NCBI GenBank assembly: GCA_009746045.1
Contig: RPFO01000400.1
Coordinates: 1-26,423, forward strand
Direction of reading: 5' to 3'
DNA: 26,423 nucleotides
From: Mesostigma viride
Lineage: Eukaryota > Streptophyta > Mesostigmatophyceae > Mesostigmatales > Mesostigmataceae
The position numbers and the translations under genes were made by a program. Shown here in pieces: positions 8,756 to 18,300 of this stretch. Within the stretch, counting starts at the first letter, position 1. Each line of letters begins with the position of its first letter. Under the pieces are notes generated by a model. That model saw only the letters and a program-made list of their open reading frames with translations. It was not told where the DNA came from and did no database searches.

Positions 8756-11700
8756 TTATAACGTCCAAGTGAGGGTCTTGTTAGTCGACACGGCCATTTT
8801 TCCAGCGCGCGACTTGCAAAACGCCGTAGAGAGTGCTATGTTTGTTGACGTGTCAGTGGTGATGCGAGGAATCCGCAATGCGATTTCAAACACCCCGTCA
8901 TCCTCCTCGTATCCTGAAACAACATTCCAGTTGCTGCCAATTATAACGTTTACCGGCCAGACGGACAGGCCGCTAGCCGTTAAGCGATATGGGTTTGATA
9001 TGTCGAGAATCGTTGGTGGGTTGTTATCAAATGTTAACCTGACAAGGATATTGGTCAACGCGGTCGGAAGAGTTAGTTCCGATTGTGTGGCCGGGTCGTG
9101 GAAAGACATCACGGCCACAGGGGCGCCGTGCCAAAATTGCGGAAGCGGGTAGTCGTATATGGGCTGCCTCAGACCGACCAAAGAATCTGCTTCCAATATC
9201 GTGTGCGATATACGCCTAGTTTCTCGGACATCTTCATACAGGGCCACGTCCATCCCGTGATTGCCGCCAATTGACGACAGGCTTGAACCATAATAGTAGC
9301 TTAGGCTAGAAGCAAATAAAAGCGGGGTCGGGCCAGATACTGTTGGATCTAATACCTGGAACGTCACGGTCGCCAAATGGATCATACCAGTAACTGGAGG
9401 ATCAACCAGTGAAATATGATCACAGGTTATGTCAACGTACGACGAGGATTTTGATATTGTCGTTGTAGAAAAACCGCCAGTCCACGCTTCTCCAACGACT
9501 ACGCTGATAAGCAACGGATCATTGCTCAACTTGGTGTTTGAAAATCCAAGTCTTACATAAAACTTCCTTACCGACTGACGAGCTGGTAGAATCCCATATA
9601 TTTTGGCAGTATATTGGTTCATTTGCACGCCGTATTGAACATCGGGACACTTAACAACCGTGCGGATGACACTCTCATTCGTGAGTGTTAGCTCCTTAAA
9701 CCAAGTATCCGCCACACCCGGTACGGGTTTTGTGACGCTATATTTGCCAAAAATGCTACAATTCCTCGACGAGGTGGACCTGTGACGCAGCTCCAACACG
9801 TCTCCGACGGCTGTGTACGATCCGGATGGGTTGTTGGTTTTTAGAGAGTCGAACTCTATGTCTTGTAGGTCATCTTTGATTGGCCAGACATACGCGCCGT
9901 GGTACTCTCCGCTCAAGTGGAAGACTGGTCGGAGGGGCATCGGAATGTACGGGTCAAGAATGTCTGTAGGAGTGGTTGTAAATATACCGGACGAGTTTGA
10001 GATTTTAGTCATGTCACTAAGTTCTTGAGGAGTTGTTTTGGATATATAACGCTCCACCTTCCCATCCGATTTTCTTCGAAATGCCACCCAGTAGCTGTTT
10101 TGTTGTCTCCATGATGAGTTTAACGTGTATCGAACCTTCGACTTCAGATTGTCAAACAGGTCGAGTGCATAGTCACTATGGTGCAGATTGATACCCAGCA
10201 TACCCCAATGCGTCGTAGCCGCATTTCTCCAATTCTGATGGGCATCTGTCGTGGCCGGGTGATATTTATTCGTCAAAGACATAGTATTTTCTGCAAACGA
10301 GACGAAAGCATCGTTGCTGCCCAAATATAGCCGAAAACACAATAGAAATGGGCCGTCGATGAGCTGCTCTGAAAAAACAACACATTTGCTTGGTGCCGGA
10401 GTGGCTGTTTTTACAAAAAAGAATTTTTCGGGAGACCCTTCAAAGTAGTATTTCGAAGCTTCTGCTTGCAGCGTGGTCACGGAGTGGCGCGAGAATGATT
10501 CTAGAGAATGGAGCGTCGTAGCGGGGCCGTCTATCTCCACGGTCTCTCCTGACAGGTTTGGCGAGTCCTTTACGGTTACGATCCTGTATCTGAGTTCTAC
10601 ATCATCGCCTTCGGATGGATTTTGAAACGTCGTTGTCTTCAACGTCCCATCCAAGGCCCCTTGAGATACTCCGTTCGCCAACAGATGAAAACCGGTGAGA
10701 GGAGGCAACGACTTTCCCCACCCCACATCATGGTCCGCGTAGACGCCGTTGATCGCGATTTTTACAGGATTTAGATATGAAATGTAGGAACTTGGTGTCC
10801 GGATGCCGGAGTGCAGTTGGCTCATTTTTGAAACGCATACCATCACCCCTCCTTTGTGGGTGGTGTAGGAGGTGAGGGTCGAGTCGTTGTAGACGTCTAT
10901 CTCGTAGTTCATATACTTGTTACTATCTGCCGCGACTGGCGCGGTGATTACGGCGTCTTCCCCGCGCAGTCCCCCGTTTTGCGAGAGGGAGACTCCGCCG
11001 ATGGTCGGAGTGGTCGGCGTGAGCTGGGTGGAATTCATGTACCACCTGATGGGGAGTTTGCGTTGGTATGCGAAGGGGGTCGTCATCTTTATGCCCTGTT
11101 TGAGGGTCGTTCCCTCTACGACCTCCCAATTAGCGGTGGTTGGATTGGTGCTCCAGTAGAGTGCGTTCACAGGGTCAATCGGACCCATTCGCCAGTCCGT
11201 CAGTGGCGAGTATGTACGCGTGATGGTGAAGGATCTCCCAGTTAGTGGAAGGCGGCGGTTGTCGTCGCGAATCGTGGCGAAAGACAACAACTCCACGCGG
11301 AGAGGGAGGCCGTTAAATCGAGATCCGCCGAGACCATAGAAAGAGTCGGAAAAGTATGGATATCCTACCTCTCCGTCCACAACGCTCTCCCCCGTGCGCG
11401 CCTGGGTCGTGTGGTAGTCGCGATAGGTAAACTTACAGATTCCACTCGCGTCGCCATTCGTAACGTTGTAGGGCAGCTGGACTCGCACATCCTGGTCATT
11501 GATGACGTTGAACGCGTTTTGGTGCGACACGGTCGTCCCGTCTTCGAGATGGAGGACGAAATCCCCGTTCAAGTTAGCTATCGACGTTTTGCCTACCCCG
11601 TGTTGGTCAAAAAGGTAGTCCAATTGCGCGCGGGTCAGGACTCTGCCACCAGGGTCTAGCAACGTATCAGGGCTAAAGTCGAAGACGTGGTACTGGGTCG

Positions 11701-12067
11701 CTCCCACTTTCGCCGTAAGGTAAGGTTCATTTAGAGTGAGATCGTCGACTAAAGTAGTCCCTGATTTAAAATAGGAATACCCATTCACGACGAGACTGTA
11801 AGCAAGTTCCGATGGGTCGCTTGCGGTCTCGTCGTCGTAATTGTCTCCGAGTCGCACATTTGTCGGCTGGCTCGGGTAGAAAATTTTGAATCCGTCGACA
11901 ACGAGTGACTCATCGAATGGATGTGAAGTGCCAAGAAGTAACGTAACGCTAGCTTGAAGCCCATCTATGTCTGTTTCGATGTTAGAAACACGCTCCTCCA
12001 TTTCAGGGTCGAGCGTTAACCCGGTGGCGAGATTGGTCGGTCTGCTCAATGTTGTTAGAACGACCAT
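8756..12067 (-). CDS. Giant fibre-like structural protein, 1103 aa
   Basis: ATG 12067 to TAA 8756-8758 is the longest intact frame of the leftward block. Residues 21-45 (PEMEERVSNIETDIDGLQASVTLLL) form a short heptad-like coiled coil, as in trimeric fibre stalks. The rest is Ser/Thr/Asn-rich, beta-type sequence without obvious tandem repeats, Cys-poor, and without signal peptide or membrane span. It is the first gene of the structural block, transcribed from the 24-bp divergent gap. I do not recognise a family. A spike or host-recognition fibre is inferred from size, composition and neighbours; an internal virion scaffold is the main alternative. Confidence 0.82.
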   Translation of the reverse strand: MVVLTTLSRPTNLATGLTLDPEMEERVSNIETDIDGLQASVTLLLGTSHPFDESLVVDGFKIFYPSQPTNVRLGDNYDDETASDPSELAYSLVVNGYSYFKSGTTLVDDLTLNEPYLTAKVGATQYHVFDFSPDTLLDPGGRVLTRAQLDYLFDQHGVGKTSIANLNGDFVLHLEDGTTVSHQNAFNVINDQDVRVQLPYNVTNGDASGICKFTYRDYHTTQARTGESVVDGEVGYPYFSDSFYGLGGSRFNGLPLRVELLSFATIRDDNRRLPLTGRSFTITRTYSPLTDWRMGPIDPVNALYWSTNPTTANWEVVEGTTLKQGIKMTTPFAYQRKLPIRWYMNSTQLTPTTPTIGGVSLSQNGGLRGEDAVITAPVAADSNKYMNYEIDVYNDSTLTSYTTHKGGVMVCVSKMSQLHSGIRTPSSYISYLNPVKIAINGVYADHDVGWGKSLPPLTGFHLLANGVSQGALDGTLKTTTFQNPSEGDDVELRYRIVTVKDSPNLSGETVEIDGPATTLHSLESFSRHSVTTLQAEASKYYFEGSPEKFFFVKTATPAPSKCVVFSEQLIDGPFLLCFRLYLGSNDAFVSFAENTMSLTNKYHPATTDAHQNWRNAATTHWGMLGINLHHSDYALDLFDNLKSKVRYTLNSSWRQQNSYWVAFRRKSDGKVERYISKTTPQELSDMTKISNSSGIFTTTPTDILDPYIPMPLRPVFHLSGEYHGAYVWPIKDDLQDIEFDSLKTNNPSGSYTAVGDVLELRHRSTSSRNCSIFGKYSVTKPVPGVADTWFKELTLTNESVIRTVVKCPDVQYGVQMNQYTAKIYGILPARQSVRKFYVRLGFSNTKLSNDPLLISVVVGEAWTGGFSTTTISKSSSYVDITCDHISLVDPPVTGMIHLATVTFQVLDPTVSGPTPLLFASSLSYYYGSSLSSIGGNHGMDVALYEDVRETRRISHTILEADSLVGLRQPIYDYPLPQFWHGAPVAVMSFHDPATQSELTLPTALTNILVRLTFDNNPPTILDISNPYRLTASGLSVWPVNVIIGSNWNVVSGYEEDDGVFEIALRIPRITTDTSTNIALSTAFCKSRAGKMAVSTNKTLTWTL

Positions 12068-12091
12068 TTATTATCTACCTAGAATATAAAC
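12068..12091. promoter_or_regulatory. Divergent promoter gap between the two gene blocks
   Basis: Only 24 bases separate the start codons of the leftward 1103-aa gene and the rightward 175-aa gene. The gap is AT-rich, with TTATTATC near the left gene and AATATAAAC next to the right gene. Any promoter must be bidirectional, or extend into one of the coding regions, and the leaders must be very short. Confidence 0.5.
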
Positions 12092-12619
12092 ATGGCCTCT
12101 GAGGCTTCAGAGACCCCAACGAGCTACCAAGACGAAACCTTCGCCGAGACGCGGGAAGAGCAGGTTGACCTGGTCAAGACAATTCGAAAGGGACAACCGC
12201 TGAATGATGAACAGAAAAAAGCCCTTCGCGACAAAATGAGGGTTTACCAGCAACGCGCAAAAGCCGAGAGGGAGAAGAGACGAAACGAAGAAAAGGAGGC
12301 AGAGATAACGAAACGAAAGGTCCTTGCAAAGGAATTGGAGATTCAGCGGCAAAGGCTAGTCGAACTCGAGCTGCAAGAAGCCCGCAACAAATCGCGGATT
12401 GAACGCCTTCTCGCTGAAGATTCCGTCGCCTCAACCCCCGCCGACACGCCAAAACCAAGACGGGGTCGAAAGCCCAAGGAGACAGAGCCGGACTCTCCGC
12501 CACCCCCGATCAAGACCCGACAGCTCCCACCTCCACCACCGCCACCTGTCGCGATGACGCCATACGAGATGCGCATGGCCGCCATCCGCGCGTCTCTCCT
12601 TGCTAGTCTGGACGATTAA
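12092..12619 (+). CDS. Coiled-coil, AT-hook-like basic protein
   Basis: ATG 12092 to TAA 12617-12619 gives 175 residues. Residues about 40-108 are a long Lys/Arg/Glu-rich coiled coil (QKKALRDKMRVYQQRAKAER). Residues 120-130 (PKPRRGRKPKE) resemble an AT-hook. A polyproline stretch covers about 136-152, and the C-terminus ends in a short helix beginning TPYEMRMAAI. It is the first gene of the rightward block, 12 bases ahead of the ATPase. Possible roles are a scaffold, DNA-binding core protein or packaging partner of the ATPase. The C-terminal helix motif recurs in the primase-helicase (see findings). No family is recognised. Confidence 0.75.
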   Translation: MASEASETPTSYQDETFAETREEQVDLVKTIRKGQPLNDEQKKALRDKMRVYQQRAKAEREKRRNEEKEAEITKRKVLAKELEIQRQRLVELELQEARNKSRIERLLAEDSVASTPADTPKPRRGRKPKETEPDSPPPPIKTRQLPPPPPPPVAMTPYEMRMAAIRASLLASLDD

Positions 12620-12631
12620 AATGTCTTCAGA

Positions 12632-13516
12632 ATGATAATGGCTATCATCGAAGAGCGACGAATTCATTCACTTGAGAACAAAGACATCAAGCAACGATAC
12701 GCCCCACAGCGTCCTGCTCCACCGAATATGCCGAGTCTTCATTTCATCGCAAACTTCTGCGGAGCTCGACGGTCTGGGAAAACTACATCGGCAGTCAACA
12801 TGGCGAAGGCTTACTTTGCTAACAACTCATTCGACAAGCTGTACCTCATTTCAGGGAGTGCCCACACGGAGCCAAAATACAAGGAGCTCCCGGAACCAGC
12901 TATGACGATGGAAGTCTACTCTAACCTGGCATTCGATGGGATGATAGATCATATAAAGTCTGACCTCCACGAATACGAGAGGTACAAGGACGATCTCAAG
13001 GTCTGGGAAACGTTCAAACGCGAATACGTGGATGGGAAAAAAAACGCAGAACTCATGGACCTCTCCATGTACCTACGCCTTGATGCAATGAACTGGGATA
13101 AACCTGCGACAAGGTTCGAGCACGGTCCTCCTTCGTCGCTCATTCTGATAGACGACATGCAAGGCAGTGCCCTCTATCAGAGCTCTAGCAAAAACGCTGT
13201 TGCGGCTTTCGCGTTCAAACACAGACACTTCCTCACGAGCATGATTTTCCTGACACAGGCGTACACAAGCGGTGGCGTACCACGAGCAGTGCGAGCGAAT
13301 ATATCGTTTCTTGCGCTGTTCAGAACGAAGGACCATCGAGCCGCGCGACAGATCGCGGAAGAGAGCGCGGGGGCTGTGGCGCCGGACGAGTTTCTCGCGC
13401 TATGGGACCACGCCGTCAAGGACGATCCTCACGACTTCTTCGCTGTCGACTTCGACCAGCGCGACCCGAAAAAAATGTTTCGTCGAAACTTCAATACATT
13501 TCTCTCGATAAAATAA
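12632..13516 (+). CDS. Genome-packaging ATPase, FtsK/HerA (A32-like) type
   Basis: ATG 12632 (or 12638) to TAA 13514-13516 gives 294 residues, a usual length for PLV and virophage packaging ATPases. The Walker A motif is GARRSGKTT at 44-52. The Walker B motif is LILIDDM at 170-176, preceded by a typical spacer. SMIFLTQAY at 203-211 fits the Gln-containing sensor motif, and an Arg-rich stretch follows (RAVRANISF). The enzyme should hydrolyse ATP to drive viral DNA into preformed capsids. The gene is intact, unlike several neighbours, and lies 12 bases after the coiled-coil gene, consistent with co-transcription. Confidence 0.88.
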   Translation: MIMAIIEERRIHSLENKDIKQRYAPQRPAPPNMPSLHFIANFCGARRSGKTTSAVNMAKAYFANNSFDKLYLISGSAHTEPKYKELPEPAMTMEVYSNLAFDGMIDHIKSDLHEYERYKDDLKVWETFKREYVDGKKNAELMDLSMYLRLDAMNWDKPATRFEHGPPSSLILIDDMQGSALYQSSSKNAVAAFAFKHRHFLTSMIFLTQAYTSGGVPRAVRANISFLALFRTKDHRAARQIAEESAGAVAPDEFLALWDHAVKDDPHDFFAVDFDQRDPKKMFRRNFNTFLSIK

Positions 13517-13538
13517 TTTTCTCTGAACATGATATACT
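13517..13538 (+). promoter_or_regulatory. Candidate promoter motif before AT-hook gene
   Basis: TTTTCTCTGAACATGATATAC lies directly before ATG 13539. It closely resembles TTTTCTGAACATACGGTATAC before the primase-helicase (15301-15321). Two occurrences in front of genes on the same strand suggest a shared promoter element. Confidence 0.35.
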
Positions 13539-14033
13539 ATGGATATTCCGTCCATCAAACGATACGCAGGCGCCGAGAAGGAGTACGTGTTGGACACCCA
13601 AGCACTCCTCCGATATTGTTCGGGTTCTCGACTGGGGCAGAAAACTCTAGAACGTGTCGTCAGGATCCTTCAAGAAGCAGGCCACCACGACACGATTCCG
13701 TCCACCTGTCACGACATGAGCCCCGAAATCCGATTGGCCATCCTCGCCTTGGTGGGCGATCGCAGGCGTCCACGTGGGCGCTCACCCTCCAAAACGGAAA
13801 AACGACACGAACCGAAACGGCCTCGAGGGCGCCCAAGGATCCACCCCGTAGGGTATAAAAAGCCTCGAGCCAAAAAATTGTCTCATGTTCAGTCATCAGA
13901 TGACGGTGACCGTAGAGGAGCGTCGCGAGCAATGGCGACGGGCCCAGGCGAAGAGGCGAGCAATCGCCCGCGACCAGACGAACTGCATCTCGGCGAAAAG
14001 CAAGGTCAAGAAGGGCGTCTGGAATCCCAGTGA
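13539..14033 (+). CDS. AT-hook protein, hypothetical
   Basis: ATG 13539 (MDIPSIKRYAGAEKEYVL) opens a frame of 164 residues. Residues 93-101 (KRPRGRPRI) are a textbook AT-hook core, and the surrounding 75-113 is very basic, so minor-groove DNA binding is likely. From about residue 116 the frame overlaps the recombinase gene in a different frame and becomes low-complexity; that portion may not be real, or one indel may alter the end. It sits 22 bases after the ATPase. A DNA-condensing or transcription role is possible; the exact role is unknown. Confidence 0.6.
   Translation: MDIPSIKRYAGAEKEYVLDTQALLRYCSGSRLGQKTLERVVRILQEAGHHDTIPSTCHDMSPEIRLAILALVGDRRRPRGRSPSKTEKRHEPKRPRGRPRIHPVGYKKPRAKKLSHVQSSDDGDRRGASRAMATGPGEEASNRPRPDELHLGEKQGQEGRLESQ
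13854..13860 (+). promoter_or_regulatory. TATA box before the recombinase gene
   Basis: TATAAAA lies 31 bases before ATG 13885, inside the end of the AT-hook gene. The spacing fits transcription starting just ahead of that ATG or the next one at 13900. Confidence 0.4.
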
Positions 14034-15144
14034 CCGATGGATCGCAAATAACCCCGAGTGCGCGGAAAAAATCGGCTTGCAGGCGACCTCTCCACCCTCG
14101 CCGGAGCCACCGCACCACGAGGAACCGCCTGCGCGAGCTGGAGGAGGGCGGTACTGGACCTTCGACGAGGCCGTCGCCGCAGCGGAAGCGCGACCAGAGC
14201 AGCACGAGCGTGGCAGGCCATCGAAGGAGCGCGGGGCGACTCGCAAGACCGCTTTGGGATACATTGGCAGGATGCGGGTCCTGCTCGACAAACTGGGGTG
14301 CTCGCAGTACGAGTCCGTTGATTGCCTTGCCGACACAGCTCGTGTTCTTCGCGTGGTGCACGAGACATCAGAACCCAAGCGCAAGACCCAGCACTCGAAG
14401 GACGACGCCTGGAGGGAGAATGAGAAGCAGCTCCTCGGGGTCATCAACGGCGTGAACCGAATGATGCCGCCCGAGAAGAGGCTCCCAGTCACGTTACGGA
14501 CGCGTACACTGCTCGAGTCAAGAGCTGAAGGTTGGTGACCTGGACAGACGGTTCGACCGTGCCGAGAACAAGCCGCTGAGGTACACGTACGAACAGCTCC
14601 AGAAGATCGCCAAAGCAGAGTACGAAGCCGATCCCACGTCCGACGCCGCGCTCATGGGCTTGATTTATCTCTCGGGTGAAGACTACCACCGACGCGTTAC
14701 AATCACGACCAGATGCGCATCGTCGACTCGGTCGCTGAGCTAGGACCGCACGAGAACGGCTACATCCCGAGCGAGAGGAGATTCTACATCCAGAATTTCA
14801 AAACGCAGCACAGCATGCCAGTTTATGACGTCGTCATCCCGAAGAAGTACGGAAAGCTCATCAAAGCGTTGGATGCCCGTGCTAAGGCTGGACAGAAATT
14901 CCTTTTCGAATCAGAGCCTGGCATTCCGATCAAACACGAGCTCTACAGCGCCCGTTACAACCGGATTTACGGAGGCATCGATGCCACGAGACAAGCATAC
15001 ATCACTCGTTTCCTGAAGGGCGCTTCATTTAAGAAACGTAAATGGGCTGGCGACATGATGGGCCATGACGTACTGACAGGAGCCGTTTACGAGAGGCAGG
15101 GTGGCGAGACTGGCGGACGTCGGCTGAGGCCGAGGAAAAAGTAG
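13885..15144 (+). pseudogene. Tyrosine recombinase (integrase), interrupted by two frameshifts
   Basis: Segment one (ATG 13885 to TGA 14536-14538) has a basic N-terminus and a helical core-binding-like domain at about residues 115-200 (GATRKTALGYIGRMRVLLDKLG). A middle segment is open in the next frame from about 14465 to 14690 (ELKVGDLDRRFDRAENK). Segment three returns to the first frame by about 14690 and ends at TAG 15142-15144. Catalytic features are Arg in PPTRYNHD (codon 14694-14696), Lys in NFKTQ (14800-14802), Arg in DATRQAYIT (14989-14991), His in MGHD (15064-15066) and Tyr in GAVYERQ (15088-15090). The His of the usual H-x-x-R is not obvious. It should catalyse integration of the element in place of an RVE integrase. 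Two compensating indels, or assembly errors, separate the segments. Confidence 0.78.
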
Positions 15145-15332
15145 ATAGTTTCCCGTGGGAAATTTTCATGAATGTCGAAAAGGGTATTCTAAACTGCATG
15201 CATTATACAGGGAATATAAAAGTTCCATGGGAACATTTTTCTCGAGGGTCGAGGTTCGAGGGGTTATTCTTTAATCGAAATTTTTTAATCGAAACTTTTT
15301 TTTTCTGAACATACGGTATACAACCTTCCAGA
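15145..15332 (+). promoter_or_regulatory. Intergenic control region upstream of the primase-helicase
   Basis: This 188-bp gap is the largest in the rightward block. It contains near-palindromes TTTCCCGTGGGAAA (15149-15162) and GTTCCATGGGAAC (15222-15234), a TATA-like AATATAAAAG (about 15212), a tandem TTTAATCGAAA repeat and a T-rich tract, then TTTTCTGAACATACGGTATAC (15301-15321). It probably holds the promoter of the replication gene. Confidence 0.5.
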
Positions 15333-18300
15333 ATGGTCTCGAACCTCAACCTGCATGACGACACGGTCGCCCGACACGACGTAACCGACAAGCCGACACG
15401 ATTCGATTCCTCGTGGGAGATCTCCCACGGGAATAAAGGCGGACTCTCCCACGACAATCCACACTCTTGCGCTCACACAACCTCTAAGATGTCGACTGCC
15501 GCGGAATTTGTTCCTCTGTGGTTCGCGTCGAAAGATACGCCTTTCTTTGCTCGGACGCCAGGGGTGATGTACTCGTACGAAGAGGAAAAACCCCAAGACG
15601 CTTCGGAGGCGTATGGTCGCTCTCGTGGGATGAAGTACATCATGGCGCTGAACACGTACAAAAAAACGAACATGTATGCCGCTTTCGGGTGCAGGGAGGA
15701 CTTGATCAAGACCCACGCGGAGTTATCAACAAGCGATCCGCATTTGCTAGAAATTCTATCCCCCGACGTGAGCGTCGTCCCATATTTCGATTTTGACTGG
15801 GAAACGGAAGAACCCATCGACTACCAGCTGGAGAAGTACGCAAAAGCGGCCATATCCATGTTCTTCAACGACGTGTACGAGATAAATGTCGAGGAAGAGC
15901 GAGATATGCGGGTCCTTATTGGCCATCGCGTCAGGAGCGGCATCTTCAAGCAGTCTGTTCACGTAACGGTGCCGACGATCTACATCCCGACCATGGAGGA
16001 TCGTGTTAAGATGGGAGAGCTTTTTCAGTCGTTCCTTATGCAGTGCGCGATGGATTTGACTTCAGGATATCAGTCCGAGGTGTGCCAGAGACTCGTCAAG
16101 TCCCAGCACTCGAAAGAGGATTGGGAGGACATGCACGCGAACGGGAATCCGATTGTGGAGAAAACAACTGGCGTTTGGGCGCCTAAACACGACATCAAGT
16201 TTTGCTATGATAGAACAATCTATTCGAGGTACCGGGCCTTTCGCATGATAGGGATGAAGAAGCGCGGAGACAGCGGTGAGGACGCATACCTCCGTCCAGT
16301 CCCAGGGGGTAGTTCCGACGTCGGCGAATATTTGGTGACTGTCTTCAACGAAGAGGGACTGACCCGGCTCCCCCATGTCGATGATGCGGAACTATCCGAA
16401 ACGAGCCATACAGTGTTTCGAGGGTATGGGAAGACTATCCCACCACCTCGGGGCCTGGACATCTCGCCATCCATCGAAGCAATGAAAAGGTTTTCGCCTG
16501 GATGCAAGTATATGCGCACAACCTGTAAAGAATCCGAGCGAGGTGTCGCAACGTTCGTCAAGTACTCCGTCGACTCTGTGGATCCGTTATGCAGGATCTG
16601 CCTCAAGATACACGACAACAACGGGCCTTATAACCTGCTACTCCCTAATGGCGCTGTACAGTACAGATGCCACCAGGACTCACAGCACCGATTCATCGAG
16701 ATCTCCCCGCCCGTGATGAAGCTCGCGGACTCGGACAAAGTTCCGTTCACTAACGAGTACTCGTCCGAAAAAATCAGGCCTTTCAGCTGGGATGCGCTTT
16801 TTGGAGGCCCGCACAAGAGCACCATCCTTGTTCAGTCGAATTGTGGGACAGGTAAATCTGAGAGGATTCGTGAACTCGTCAACGAGGCGGTGAGGAAGGA
16901 TCCAGATATTCGCGTGTGCTGTATCGTGGCTAACATCAGCTTGTCCAAGGAGGAGGATCGCAATTACAGATCTCTGGGCGAGGGTGGGAGGACAGTCGTA
17001 TGGGAGGACAACGCGTTCCATCTCCTGTACAGTGACCCAAATTTTCGTCACTATCTCAGCGGCTCAAAGGGGATGATTTCTGACGACAGGGTGTTGATAG
17101 TCCTGAACAGCATCTTGCGCCTCACGGACCAACCGTTCGACCTCCTCATCCTGGACGAAATTTACAACACCCTCACCGCCCTTTCACAGCGCTACGTGGA
17201 GAACCGTCGCGAGGTGTTGAGAAAATTCGTCAGGCTCATCGAAACGTCCAAGGTCGTGATCGCGCTAGACGCTACTGTTACTCGAAAGGTCTACGATTTC
17301 ATAGCGGCCTATCGCGCGGCGGACACTATGGAGGTGGATTGCAACACCTTCAGGCGCCCTACCAACAGGACTCTGCGATGGGTGGACGTGACCTCAGAGA
17401 AGAACTGGCGAAAGGTCTGCGTGGACCGCTTTGTCGCTGAGTGTGAGAGGAGGATAGAGGCCGGAGAGAGGATTTTCTGCCCAATGTCTGGCAAAAAAGA
17501 GGCCGCCATGGCGTATGAGGCACTCAAACCCTTCATCGACAAGCGCAAGAACGGGCGTCTCTACACTAGTCTGACGAGCAAGGAGGATCTGGAGGTTGGC
17601 GCGAATGCTGCGTGGGCTGACTTGGACTTTTTGATCTTCAGCCCCACGATCACGGTTGGAGTCAGCTACACGGAGCACACGTTCGACAGCATGGTGGGAC
17701 TCTTCATCAACGGGGACTACTACGCGAGCTACACGACAACCCTCCAGCAAATTTTCAGGGTGCGCCACTTAGTCAAGGGAGAGATGGTCATCTTCTATCG
17801 AGACACGACTTCGCTTCTTGACAGGCCTCCAACGGACTACGGCACGATCGTCGAGAACATGATCGCGGGGGACACTGCGCTCATCCAGCTGCTGTTCGAC
17901 AACGCCGACGTAGTCTGCGACTGGAGCGCGGACAAGTCGCGTATCTATGACAGAAATTGCCCCAAGTTCCGTCTCTTCTGCCGGAACCAGCAAGATCTCG
18001 CGGTGTCGAGGTCCCACTACAAGGGAAATCTCATCAAGATACTGACGGAGGACTACGGCGTGGAGGTGTCGGCAGTGGAGGAGTTGGGGGACATCGACGC
18101 CCCTCCGCTTCCGGTACTAGAAGATCCAGACAAGGACAGGGAGGTGGTGCTTCTGAGCGAGGAGGAGTACAAGGATCTAGAGGGGAGAATCGGCGGCACG
18201 GTTCCACTTTCACCGTACGAAATGCGTCTGAAGGCGGTGTACGAACTGGTTCACCGGTTGTACATGATTCCGTATGATCTCATCGACGACGAGCTCCCTC

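Noticed and set aside
10856-11245. Plus-strand frame of about 129 aa inside the giant fibre-like gene
   Set aside because: It lies fully opposite the intact 1103-aa gene and reads as low-complexity Gly/Val/Arg sequence without a motif.
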